A stretch of 64,000 nt of DNA, from NCBI GenBank assembly GCA_012861695.1, contig JAAOOA010000093.1, positions 106,001 to 170,000 of the forward strand, in the 5' to 3' direction. The first letter of the stretch is position 1. Each line of letters opens with the position of its first letter. Below the pieces are notes generated by a model that did not search any database, was not told where the DNA came from, and saw nothing but the letters and a program-made list of their open reading frames with translations. Source of the stretch: Trematomus loennbergii (lineage: Eukaryota > Chordata > Actinopteri > Perciformes > Nototheniidae). Of the stretch, positions 21,615-31,813 are shown piece by piece. The translations under genes were made by a program, and so were the position numbers.

Positions 21615-23079
21615 CAGTGGCGTTTTTATATGTACAAAAGTGGTGGGCACAAAAAACTTAGATGTCTATATATAAGCTTCTGCAGTGACGTGCAGTGAGG
21701 TTCATGGCTGGTCATTATTTTTTTGCCACACACATTACATTACAAAATACTCTGAGCATGCGCAGTGTAGTTTTTACAGTCACCGTCCACTTCACAGCAA
21801 GAGGAAGGGGCATAATCAGGTTTTGTCCCACATGGCTCTAAACAGCTCAATAGGCACACACTGTGACTGTAGACCAGGGGCGTCGCCTGGACCTGAAAAC
21901 ATTCGGGGCTTAGCCCACAGTGGCGGCGGCACTACAGTGGCATTTTTCACTGCAACACTCCCACACGCACACACACAGTACACCCGCGACTGTTACAATG
22001 AAGGCTCGATAATCAGCTCACGGCATATAGGCAGGGGTAAAGTGGTATTTTTTATGAGTGGGGGGCTCACCTCCTCTAAGGGTCCGGGGGATGCTCCCCG
22101 GGAAGATTTTTTTTTAAATATTGAAGTTATATGCATCAATCTGGTGCACTTTGAGAGCAAAATGAAGAGATCTATGGATACCTCTCTCAACACCATGAAG
22201 CAGAACTGTAAACAGATGTACTTTTTTCTATATGGATATTTTACTAATCACTCCCCTTTTAAACTCTATTCTGTTTTACTGCCATATAGTATTTCATAAC
22301 TGTTTTTCCTTTATTCTCTTTTTTTTTTTTTAACTATAATGATCATATGAAGGTGTGCCGCGGAAATAATCTTTTGAATAATTTGTGACCAAACCGTTTG
22401 AGACCCACTGAGATAACTTAGACTAAAGTTATGTATCTAAACACTCAGAGAGTCCTTTAGCTCACCTGAGTCTCTCAGTCTGACAGGAGAGGACTCTCCT
22501 CCAGCTTCTTGTGGAACAAACAGCTCCTTATAGTGCAGCTAGCTAACCAGATGCTAACAACACGGTCCATGCTGGCACCGGTCCCTCCCTCCCTCCTCTC
22601 TCTATCACACTAAATGCGCTATTGCCACACACACACAGAGCCGAGCTTGAATGACACAAGCACACGTTTATTTCCATGCAACTCTCTGATTGGTCTGGTG
22701 TCATGCCTCTGTTGCATTCACTGAACACGGGAAATAACAGTGCCGCTGTCCTCTCTTGTGTCATGATGAGGTTCACGTAAAGCACGGTTAATGTATTATA
22801 TTATTGAGGGAGAATTGTCCGGGGCTACAGAAAAAACATTCGGGGCTAAAGCCCCGGATGCCCAGGCCAGGCGACGCCACTGCTGTAGACACACTAATTA
22901 GAAGAACACAGACTAAAACAGCAATGTACAGACGAATCAGATGATTAAACATGATCTTAAAATATATTTTATATTTTTTTTTATTTTTTTTTTGCATTTT
23001 TGTAATCATTATTTGTAATACTTTCTGCTGACACTAGGTGGGGCTGTGCCCCACCTGCCCTAATGACCAGTCGCCACTG
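21615..23079. mobile_element. hAT-like element hosting a second hAT
   Basis: Ends CAGTGGCG on the left and CGCCACTG on the right, flanked by ACTTGTTG and CTTGTTTG, a near-match duplication offset by one base. Subterminal sequence is G/C-rich with TGGGGCTGTGCCCCACC near the right end. The segment 21875-22882 inside is a later hAT insertion. Confidence 0.55.
21875..22882. mobile_element. hAT MITE with perfect 8-bp duplication CTGTAGAC
   Basis: Flanked by CTGTAGAC at 21867-21874 and 22883-22890. Terminal repeats CAGGGGCGTCGCCTGG and CAGTGGCGTCGCCTGG, followed on both sides by ACATTCGGGGCT. About 1 kb, without transposase. A 204-codon open frame overlapping its left part has no recognisable domain and is not called as a gene. 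Confidence 0.85.
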
Positions 23080-23099
23080 CTTGTTTGATTTTGAAATTG

Positions 23100-23203
<104 letters not shown>

Positions 23204-23383
23204 AAGCATCTGTAGCCTGTTATTGTCTCATTATACCGCACTGTGAATGAATACAAGTAAATATATAAGTCATCATGAACACATTCCTGCCCGTCAGACA
23301 GAGGCTGTGCCTCCTGTCATCATTAATGGACGTCTCTTTTAAAATGACCGCTCAGAGGAGAGGATTTCTCAGTTCTCTAAAGC

Positions 23384-23669
23384 CCCTGTCACACTGTCCC
23401 GAAATTGACACCAGATGGATACACGAAATTATGGAATTGTGAATTTCGCACGAAGATGGCCCCGAACTTGGTAAAGCAACAGCCGAAGCAACACCCGAAG
23501 CAAGTACGATGCCTACAGAAGGCCACACGATGGCGCCCGAACCACACACGAAGGCGTCAAGTGACCTCCCGATGGTATAAAAGCTTCGGCCGCGTGGGAA
23601 ATTCAATTCTTGATCGGAGATTATTGGGAGCAGAACACACGGTAAATTATACTTGAATTCTACTTTAAC
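23384..23669 (+). repeat. Left end of a Harbinger-like element with promoter
   Basis: AAGCCCCTGTCACACTGTCC at 23384 resembles the terminal sequence of fish Harbinger elements. It leads into a GC-rich region with repeated CCGAA and ACGAAG words, a TATA box, and the ATG of a small basic protein at 23670. The right terminus was not found within the window. Confidence 0.45.
23576..23583 (+). promoter_or_regulatory. TATA box (TATAAAAG)
   Basis: A consensus TATAAAAG lies about 90 bp upstream of the ATG at 23670. It sits within the Harbinger-like left end and is probably the element's own promoter. Confidence 0.5.
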
Positions 23670-23777
23670 ATGCCACCCAAGGCAGGGAGAGGCAGATGGA
23701 AGAAGCTGGCTGGTAAATACACTCAGAAGAGGAAACCAGAGGAAACTGAGGATTTAGAGGTCCAAGAACACAGCACT

Positions 23778-23830
23778 TATTTGTCCTCGTGGAGCCGGGG
23801 CCTAAGGCCCCGGCTCCACGAGGACAAATA
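23778..23830. repeat. Near-perfect palindrome, 26-bp arms with one-base spacer
   Basis: Arms 23778-23803 and 23805-23830 are exact reverse complements around the central A of CCTAAGG. Each arm is a transposon terminus ending GGGGCC, so two ends face each other across TAA, the expected Harbinger target triplet. Confidence 0.9.
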
Positions 23831-24588
23831 CGGGTTGAATCCGCATATTTCTCATGCGTATAGCCCTCTAAGCTCGACGACGCCATAAGGGAAACGTAGA
23901 AACAGACCCCGCAAACGACAACGGGTCCAAAGGTGGATAGATCTGGGAACGGAGCGCTCTGGGGGGTCGAACGGGGCCGTGGAGTCGCCTATACGGTCAT
24001 TCGTTTTCATAGCCCCGCCTCTCCCCACCAGATTCAGATTCAGATTATTTATCTTTATCTCGATATGAACATAAACGCGAGTGAAGTCTAATCTGACAGG
24101 ACGGAGACACGCAGCTCCTCGGCTGTGAAGCAGCGGGAGCAAAACACACACTTCAAATCAGATCACCACCCTTAGCTATTTTAATTACCTCTCAAACTAC
24201 CTAAACTAGTTATAAATATGTTTATTTTTACTGTCGGGTTTACTTACTGGATCAGCTGCTGCATGAGGAAGCATGAAGATTTAAACTTTAACACACATTG
24301 ACTCTGCGCGGTTCCCTCCGCCCCCACCGCGGAGAAAAAACAGAAGTGCAGCCATGACAACCATTCTTCTTCGCTGCTTTTGTGGAGGAAGTTGCTGCTT
24401 TTGTGGAGGAAGTTACAGCGCCACGTACAGGTTCGGCATATGTACTGCAGCTTTTCCAGCGGTTGGATGTAAACGGAGCCGCTCGTGGAGCTTGACACAA
24501 TCCGGTGTATATTGCGTGGGGACGGAAGGTTTTTTGCGGTTGCATTTGCGTTACTCCGATGCGTTTTGCCGTATTTGTCCTCGTGGAG
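23795..24588 (-). mobile_element. Harbinger-type MITE with a palindromic left junction
   Basis: Inner ends CCACGAGGACAAATACGG (from 23815) and its complement at 24570-24588. The interior (GTTGCTGCTTTTGTGGAGG, CCCCGCCTCTCCCCACC) matches the MITE at 9616-10385 in reverse orientation. Unlike a normal insertion, the left end is preceded by a mirror copy of the same terminus, and TATTTGTCCTCGTGGAG stands as a direct repeat at 23778-23794 and 24572-24588. Confidence 0.6.
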
Positions 24589-24709
24589 TCTCCAACCAGA
24601 GCGGTCCCCAGAGGGTCCCAGGTCTCCTCAGCAGTCCCAAGAGTCTCGGCAGCAATCACCTTCTCCCCTCCTCCTCGTAACAGACATCCCGAATCTTCGG
24701 ATGATGAAG

Positions 24710-25120
24710 GTAAATATTTCGAACTTATTTTTGGCATGGATGGGCGGGCAAGAGGGGCAGAGGCACGGGAAGGTATTGTGTGCTAATTACGCACCAACGG
24801 GGGGGAGGGGTCAAAACCACACACACACAACTATAGAGCACGCACAAAAACGCGAGCACACACACTACAAAAATGTAACATATTATTTTTACCAACAATG
24901 TGGAATTTATTGGCTACATATTACACAGATTATGCACGGCTGCAGCAGCAATAATAGGCGGCGCGTGAGGCTCAGGTTTGGGAAGACTAAATAACTTTTT
25001 TTTACCTGACGCTGCCCGCCTCTGGCGTCTATAGAAAATAGATCAGGCTTGTTTGAGACGAGCTGCGGCTCGCCTCGAAAGTAGACGAGAATAGCCGATC
25101 GCAGCCGGTGTCAGTACCAT
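24710..25120. other. No gene recognised
   Basis: Follows the exon donor. Contains a short CA-rich stretch (24820-24865) and GC-rich sequence, with no clear ends or coding features. Interpreted as intron of the Harbinger-associated remnant. Confidence 0.4.
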
Positions 25121-25445
25121 GGCCGTTTCTCAATCGCGAGTAAAGCTGCTGCAGAGCCACTATTTCAAGCATACTACGTCATCGAGTGCCGCCGAAGTAC
25201 TGTTCCAATCTCCAGCATACTTGGAAATCTACCGAGCCCAGCGTACTCCGTTTGGAGAAATATCGAGGCTGCCAGTGGCGAGCCGTGAGCTTTATACCTA
25301 GGCCCTCTGACCCCCACCAATTCCCTCGAAAAAAAGAAAAAAAAGAGTTATTACGTCACAGCGTATACTTCAGCGGAATATCAAAACAACGGCCCAGGGT
25401 GCAAAACGCATCAATGACAACGACCCTCTACCACACAAAACAACA

Positions 25446-25640
25446 CCTGTGAACCCAATTTGTGTTATTGGACATTGAAAATGATATTGCATTGTGTTTG
25501 TTACTTTCGTTGCAGTTGTATGTCTTAAGTGTAATTTGGCATGCTTTTATTTTGAAGGCGAGTTCACGCTGTTGACAGGAAGTTGTTGTTGCTATGGAAA
25601 CAAGAAAAGTTTCACAGCGGGCGGAACTTGTCATAAAGTC
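25446..25640 (+). repeat. Dispersed repeat family, copy 1
   Basis: Shares long stretches with 27470-27790, including CATTGTGTTTGTTACTTTCG, TTGCAGTTGTAT, CTTAAGTGTAATTTGGC and GACAGGAAGTTGTTGTTGCT. A related part is also at 28275-28440. Non-coding; element ends not defined. Confidence 0.7.
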
Positions 25641-25861
25641 CGCGATAATAAAACCCACCCATTTAGAGGGAAGATATGATGGTCAATTGTACTGTCATTT
25701 GACATTACTCTCTCGTTCAGTTACTATAGCGGGCCCTCTGTGAATCGCAGAGAGGGCCAGACGAGCTTCTTTCATGTAACCCTTCACAAATATATATTTT
25801 TTTTAAATGTTTTTAAATATTATTTTTTAGAATATCTTAGGCCCTCACAGAGGGCCTAGAG

Positions 25862-26797
25862 CAGTGGTTCTCATCTGGTGGGTCGCGACCCAAAAGTGGG
25901 TCGCGGACCCGTTTCAAGTGGGTCGCGGATGTGTGAGTGAAGAAAAAAAAAAGGTGAAAAAAAGATTTGAATTTTTTTTTTTTTTTTTTTGGGAAAAAAG
26001 GCAAACTTTTATTTTGAAGAACCGATTCTCTAACGCTGTGCATGCAGTAGGCGTTGGACTGGAAGTACCGGAGACCATAAACGGGTTTGAAAACTTCTGT
26101 CACGTAGTGATCATCTTCTCAATAAAACATCTCTGCTCATGTTTTTTCGAGTCTTCTGGCCAATCAGAATCAAGATTGTTGCCGGAAGTCCCCACGGAAA
26201 ATAACTTAGCGGTAGAACTATTCTTATACATCCATGGGTACAACTTCAGAAAGAAATGAACACATAATGAAATATGACCCCGGTTTGATGATTGACAGGT
26301 CACAGAACAATGGGAGCTATCTACCCTTACCCACAATTCAAAGTAAGTCACACAGACTATCTCCTCTTTACTCTTCTCTCAGCAAGCTGTCAGAACTAAG
26401 TGAAAAACAAACAATGGCATAAAATATTATTAATATGTATGATTTATTTATTTTCTTCTCAGAGTGTACCAGAATGCGTAGTTTGTTAGTATTTCAAAAA
26501 ATCTCCTGGGGAGAATCCCCCAGACCCCCCTGCTGGGGTTGGGTTTTCAGCATGTGTGCCTTTTTATATAGTTCAGCTTTGATTCCATCATCTCATTGAA
26601 CCTTTTTTAAAAGCATACTTTAGTTCTGTGAAGGGATATATGCACTGTACTTCACTTTTATTAATATTGTATTCTGAAAAGCATATATTACAGCACGATT
26701 TTTTGTTGAATAGATTTGAGTGCTTCAAAATGTTGGGTCGCGATGTATTGACCAAGTAAAAAGTGGGTCCCGAGGCCTGACCAGTTGAGAACCACTG
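25862..26797. mobile_element. hAT element with 8-bp duplication GCCTAGAG, innermost of the nest
   Basis: Flanked by GCCTAGAG at 25854-25861 and 26798-26805. Terminal repeats CAGTGGTTCTCATCTGG and CAGTGGTTCTCAACTGG, then GTGGGTCGCG-type repeats. No complete transposase; the interior is AT-rich with poly(A) and poly(T) runs. Confidence 0.88.
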
Positions 26798-27281
26798 GCC
26801 TAGAGGGCCCTGACGGCTCGCCACTGGAGGCTGCACATGAGTAGACCCCGCGGTCTTAAAATCCCCACAATGCTTTGCGCACGGACCAATTTCCCCAAAT
26901 CTGTGGCGGAAGATGTAAGGCGGGGCCTCTCATATGACGCACACCTGCACACTTGCTAGCGTGTTCCACTCTTTGTTTTCCAAATGTCAGGAAGTATTCT
27001 TGACTCGCTTCTGAAGGAAGATGCTCGGCAGACATGTGCTACCAAGCAAGCGTACTCGCGATTGAGAAACACCCCATATGTGTTCGGCCTACCATATGTG
27101 TTCGGGGTCCGTCGCTTACCAATGACGTCACGCATTGTGATTGGCTGTACGGTAATCGCACGCTGATTGGTGTAACTAGGGGCGCTGACTAGGGTATACC
27201 GGGGGTCTGATCAAAGGATGAAGCTGTTAACGTGCTGCTACCATAAACTGGCTGTAGCCCACAAACTGAAGCAGAATGATC

Positions 27282-27900
27282 TAGGGCTGTCCCGAATACC
27301 ATTTTTCGGGCTCCGGATATTCGGTAGTAATCAGCAGCGAATATTCGAATATTCGGCCGCGCGGGGGGGCGTAGTAATCAGCAGCGAACTGCTTCAACAC
27401 GTGTATTTCGGTGTATTCACGGCATTCATTTTGTTATTCTACAGTATTGTTGTTTTATAGTTATTTGTTAATGTAACCCAATTTGTGTTCTTTGAAATTG
27501 AAAAGGATATCGCATTGTGTTTGTTACTTTCGTTGCAGTTGTATACGTCTTAAGTGTAATTTGGCTTGGTTTCCTATTTATGGACATGCTTTTATTTTGA
27601 AGGAGAGTTAGCGCAGTTGACAGGAAGTTGTTGTTGCTTTGGAAACAACGTGACAGAGATTAACGGAGAAAAGTAATATCTACATATAAAGACGGAGAAA
27701 GTAAACGATAACGTTTATGGTTAAGTGTTAGCACCCCCCGAAGAGGCACAAGCTCTTACGTTGATATTGGAGATTTCAATAAATTCAATTTGAAAAAAAA
27801 CGGGGAAAAAACAAACAAAACGAATATCCGAATAACGAAATTGAAACCCGAAATAGTACTCCAACGAACGGATATTCGGGTACAGTAGGGCTGTACCCGA
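27282..27900. repeat. hAT-like ends with AATATTCG motifs
   Basis: Starts TAGGGCTGTCCCGAATACC and contains several CGAATATTCG words. At 27874-27897 a right-type end ATTCGGGTACAG directly abuts a left-type end TAGGGCTGTACCCGAAT. This suggests two copies joined or a rearranged end. No 8-bp duplication was confirmed. Confidence 0.45.
27470..27790 (+). repeat. Dispersed repeat family, copy 2 (longest)
   Basis: Related to 25446-25640 in its first half and to 28275-28440 in its second half (GAAGAGGC, CAAGCTCTTACGTTGA). It bridges the two partial copies, so all three belong to one family. Confidence 0.7.
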
Positions 27901-28274
27901 ATACTATAATAAAGTTATAGTAAATAATAACAAACTCCAGTGTTAGAATTCCATAATTCCATATTCATAAATAAAATGATATGCAAATAACATTTTCTTG
28001 GCTGTGGACTTGTACTCTACATAATTATGTTGAGCTCATGGTAATCTAATTCAATAAACAATAACTGCAATGAACAGATAGCATTTTCTGACTCGTAAAA
28101 TGATTGGATATGGTGTAATTTGGTAAATGATTCTGTGTTGAAAAATGTATATCTTTAAAAACTGCGTTGGTGTATTAGGGCGGGCCATACTATTTTTTTT
28201 TGTAAATCGATCGAGAGGGGTGTTCAAATAACGTATTTTGGTGTGTAGAACACACATCTATTTAGATTTATTTA

Positions 28275-28440
28275 TTTTGAAGTTGTTGCTATGGAAACAA
28301 CATGACGGAGAAAAAAGTAATATCTTCTACATATAATAACGGACAAAGTAAAGAATGAAGTGTATGTTTAAATGTTAGCATCCCCCGAAGAGGCTCAAGC
28401 TCTTACGTTGAGTCTGGAGTTTCAATACATTCGGAATTTG
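28275..28440 (+). repeat. Dispersed repeat family, copy 3
   Basis: Matches the right half of 27470-27790: GGAAACAACATGACGGAGAA, AAGTAATATCTTCTACATAT, then CCCCGAAGAGGC and CAAGCTCTTACGTTGAG. Confidence 0.65.
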
Positions 28441-28528
28441 ACCGTGTAAAATGTCCTCTTGGGTTACCGTACAGCCAATGCGTGACGTCATTGGTAAGCG
28501 TAACGGACCCTGAACACATCTGGTAGGC

Positions 28529-28972
28529 CCATGGATGTATAATAAGAACTGGATACAGCGTGGGAGGCGGAGCCTCATTCATTCCTATGAGAGTTGCTCA
28601 TTCGCGCATGATGATAAAATGGCCCAACTTTGAGAGAGCGAAACGTCACAGATTACCCGGCATGCCTGAGAAGTACCGTATGTGCGCTCATAGCGCATGC
28701 GCAACTTTAACCATGCCCCCCAAAATGCTCGTTCACATCAAGCACGTCAATTTGCGTACACGTAACAGCACCGCACGTTCATGACAGCATGGTAATGGTT
28801 TGTTATTATGATAGATTTGATATTAACGAGGCGGCAGTTAGCAGCTAGCGGTTAGCTAGTAATTATGCTAATTTACACATCAATCGTTATGTACTTTTAT
28901 ATTACGCTGTAACAGGATCTAGTGATATCCAAGCAACAGAGCTTCATTTAGCATGAAAGAATTATTGCACTG

Positions 28973-29006
<34 letters not shown>

Positions 29007-29238
29007 CAGTGCAATAAGCTTCTTAGTGCAATAAGAAGCTACAGGGACGTTAATCTACGTCGGTAATATTAACTTTATTTAATACAACATTTACGGTACA
29101 AGATTTAATCATACAGCCCATGTAGTATAATATTTTACAAATGATGAATTACAGCAAACATGTGCAATATATCCATTATTACAGCTCCGTGGGCTGGCAG
29201 TAAGGCGATATGGGTCCGTTCTTATTGTACATCCATGG
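28529..29238. mobile_element. MITE with CCATGGATGTATAATAAGAAC ends
   Basis: Left end CCATGGATGTATAATAAGAA at 28529 and, at 29215-29238, the complement GTTCTTATTGTACATCCATGG. Length about 710 bp; contains a TA-rich hairpin. No coding capacity recognised; the superfamily is not assigned. Confidence 0.65.
28962..29017. repeat. TA-rich hairpin
   Basis: TTATTGCACTG followed by (TA)n, a central TG, more (TA)n, and the complement CAGTGCAATAA. A nearly perfect cruciform-forming palindrome of 56 bp. Confidence 0.9.
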
Positions 29239-29845
29239 GTAAAGATAAACGCATGTAGTGCTGAACACGTAACATGAACGTGCCGGGCGGCGCGGTCCCG
29301 TGGGTTAGATGCGCGTTCATAATGCAGAGGGAAATAACTCTCAGAATAACGTTATTAGCACATTTTTACAACTTGAGGAACGAATGTTTTTAATAAGGGC
29401 TATACAAGTGTTCATACTGGGTAGTTTATTTAGTTTAAAAAAAATTATCCAACGATTTACAGACCACTCTTTCCCCATGTAAGTCAATGGGAAAAAGTGT
29501 TTCCGGGCCTGGCAACCAAAAGGAAGTGTAGTACCGCCGTTTGGCCAGCACGAATATTTTCATCTGAGTCCGGCGCACTTCCTGGGGGCTTGGGTAGGCC
29601 GAACACATATGGTACTTACATCGGGGGAGGTCTCAAAAAGCTTGCCTGAAGTCGGACAGCTCGGAGTCGGCTTCTTCCTCTTCTTCTTCTTCTCTCGATT
29701 TTTTGGCGGATTGCAAACAACTTTAAGGTGCATACCGCCACCTCCTGAGTCGGCTTGACTCGGTTTGCATTTATAAAGAATACACAAATGTGTTTAATCG
29801 TTAATGTCAGATATGTACTAAGTAAATACATTTGTTCCTGCTCAA

Positions 29846-30200
29846 GATTAGATTCAACTTTATTGTTATTGCACAGATTACAGGTACTGAGACAACAAAA
29901 TGCAGTTTAGCTTCTAACCAGGAGTGCATAAAGCAGTAAAGTGAAAAGTAATGTACACAATCTACAGAATAAAATATAGAATGAATTGAATGATGAAAAA
30001 ACAGTGAGGGGTATGAATACACTATATACACATAGCCTAGCCTAGTATGAACAGTGTGTTGTATGAATATGCTAAGATATATAAAGTATGACAACGGTAA
30101 GCAGTGCAAGTATAGTATAAAATATATAGATATTAATTTAATGATGATAAACATTGTGGAACAATGATGAAAAATGTGAATGGAAGTGGCGACGTAAAAC
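29846..30200 (-). repeat. LINE 3'-end-like repeat, minus strand
   Basis: Read on the minus strand it ends GCAATAACAATAAAGTTGAA then TCTAATC, preceded by CTGCATTTTGTTGTCTCAGT. This AATAAAGTTGAATC-type end is common on fish retrotransposon copies. Open frames on either strand lack RT motifs. Confidence 0.45.
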
Positions 30201-30345
30201 TGACACAAAACAACACACTTTTGCCGAGCCAATGGAGAGTTTCATCTCCAGCACGGGGTAAAAACCACCAATGAGCGCTCAGCTCGAGATACCAGCGAGT
30301 CGTTCCCATCAAGCATTTCGCTTCCGCAGCCCGTGGAGAGAAACT

Positions 30346-31378
30346 GCGGAAAATTATGTATTGAAGTCAATGGAGAGAGAAAGATTATCTTTCGATCCCG
30401 TTTGAATTGTGCCATGAATTACACATAGATGTTTGTCAATTTAAAAGATAATTTTGCAAGTCAAAAAAAAAAAATGTTGTAAAACTGTGAAGTAACACAT
30501 TTGTTTGTGTGAAACGCTCAATGAACTACATCTCTGGTCTCACAGAACAACACACGTCACCAAGATGGCCGTCACTACTGTCTTGTCAACAAAACGATTG
30601 ACTACCCTCACACTATCACCACAATGAAACACGTTCTGAAGAATGTCATGCAAAGCTGCCTGCCTGCCTTTGATTCTCTCTGAACTGCCTGGTCTTTTTA
30701 ATGATTAAGGTCAACCATTTGTGCAGATAGCATGAAGTAGAGAAGATCGCCGTTGCTAGCGTTAGCGTTAGCATTTCTCCCCCGGGCTTAAATTGTGTAT
30801 TATAGAATGATCACACCGGTGACAGTACTATTCAAAGGGTTCACGAAATATGACTACTACTCTTACTGTTTAACATTTTGGGTTACTTAATGTTACTTCA
30901 TGTTAAGGCTAATAAAAATGACAAGGCTGTAATGCTAACTAACGTGCTAGCTACTAGCTAGCTTGATCCAGACACTCCTGGTCCTTTCATCAGACGGGAA
31001 GCGAAAGAACGAGCAAGACCCATTGCTGGTATGATAACAACCTGGTACTAAGCCCACAGGCATCTTGTTAAAGTTATCTTATCTTAGCCAGCGCCATATA
31101 GATAGATTCTATCTATATGGCGCTGATCTTAGCTATCTCTTAGTGGAGGAAAACAATTGTGACATCACTTACGCGACTCTGGGATTTGTAGTCTTTCTAG
31201 TTGCGTATTTTTCATAGTCTTATATTTCAACAGTTTTACGACAAACTGTTACTTTTTTGACATGGAAATGATTTTTTAAGATTGACAAACATCATATGTG
31301 TAATTCATGGCACAATTCAAACGGGATCGAAAGATACGTTTTCTCTCTCCATTGACTTCAATACATTATTTTTCCGAA
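30346..31378. mobile_element. Fold-back element with about 150-bp arms
   Basis: Arms 30346-30495 and 31229-31378 are imperfect reverse complements (ATGTATTGAAGTCAATGGAG, CGTTTGAATTGTGCCATGAA, TGTTTGTCAATTT). The roughly 730-bp spacer has no gene and contains a short hairpin at 31089-31125. Confidence 0.75.
31089..31125. repeat. Perfect 17-bp hairpin with 3-nt loop
   Basis: CAGCGCCATATAGATAG and its exact complement are separated by ATT. The hairpin is flanked by ATCTTAGC-like direct repeats on both sides. Confidence 0.9.
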
Positions 31379-31813
31379 ATAAGGTCCCATGGACCGGAAG
31401 TAGATGGGCGTGACTTCGCCTCTCTATTACAGGATAAAGGAAATACAGTTTAAACTGTCGTTGCAGAGAAGACGCCGATGTGTCGCACTTATCATTCATA
31501 TCACACTGATATCACATCATCAATCAGATCATCGATCATATAATATCACAATATTTCCTTATCTGAGTCAGCTTCTCGAGCCGTATCTGGCCGTGCAACA
31601 CTTACATTGTCACATATACTGTATGCAGAAGTATTATTTTAAGCAACACGTTAAGTTGACGAAACACTCAACTCAAATGTAATTAAAGTCAGATCCACTC
31701 GTGCAGTATCATAAAACTGTTGTACGCTTTCAAACATTTATTTTTTAACCAGTTGTTATATATTCACCTTGCAGGTGCAACTATGTTGCTTGTATCCTGG
31801 ATTATATGTTTAA

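Larger units (their letters stand above)
23670..24709 (+). pseudogene. Transposon-type basic protein, exon 1, interrupted by a MITE
   Basis: Starts MPPKAGRGRWKKLAGKYTQK and continues KRKPEETEDLEVQEHS, a basic then acidic N-terminus typical of Myb-like accessory proteins of Harbinger elements. A MITE occupies about 23795-24588. Beyond it the region resumes with Ser/Pro/Gln-rich coding (PEGPRSPQQSQESRQQ) and, after a one-base shift, RNRHPESSDDE, directly before a consensus donor GAAG|GTAAAT at 24709/24710. The donor leaves one base (phase 1). The candidate next exon at 33107 has the matching phase. Function is inferred from composition only; no DNA-binding domain lies in this exon. Confidence 0.45.
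25273..26826. mobile_element. hAT element with 8-bp duplication GAGGCTGC
   Basis: Flanked by GAGGCTGC at 25265-25272 and 26827-26834. Terminal repeats CAGTGGCGAGCCGTGAG and CAGTGGCGAGCCGTCAG, with a shared GGCCCTC motif inside both ends. It contains a dispersed repeat (25446-25640) and a second hAT at 25862-26797 inserted near its right end. Confidence 0.85.
25121..27074. mobile_element. DNA transposon with GTTTCTCAATCGCGAGTA ends, outer shell of a nest
   Basis: Left end GTTTCTCAATCGCGAGTA at 25125-25142 and its inverted copy at 27052-27069 (GTACTCGCGATTGAGAAAC). Both flanks share further TE-like GC-rich sequence. The superfamily is uncertain because no target duplication could be fixed. A hAT insertion fills 25273-26826. 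Confidence 0.65.
27087..28528. mobile_element. Element with about 68-bp inverted ends containing CRE motifs
   Basis: Left arm 27087-27157 and right arm 28463-28528 are reverse complements (GCCTACCATATGTGTTCGG, CTTACCAATGACGTCACGCA, TTGGCTGTACGGTAA). Each arm contains TGACGTCA and ATTGG. A third copy of the outermost sequence (GTAGGCCGAACACATATGG) lies at about 29597. The interior holds copies of the dispersed repeat and a hAT-like pair. Confidence 0.7.

Noticed and set aside
21685..22299. A 204-codon plus-strand frame
   Set aside because: It crosses the border of a hAT insertion defined by an exact 8-bp duplication at 21867-21874, so it cannot be an ancestral gene, and it has no recognisable domain.
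24485..24994. A 169-codon frame treated as a single gene
   Set aside because: It spans MITE sequence, a probable exon end and intronic sequence. Only the part at 24589-24709 has coding character.
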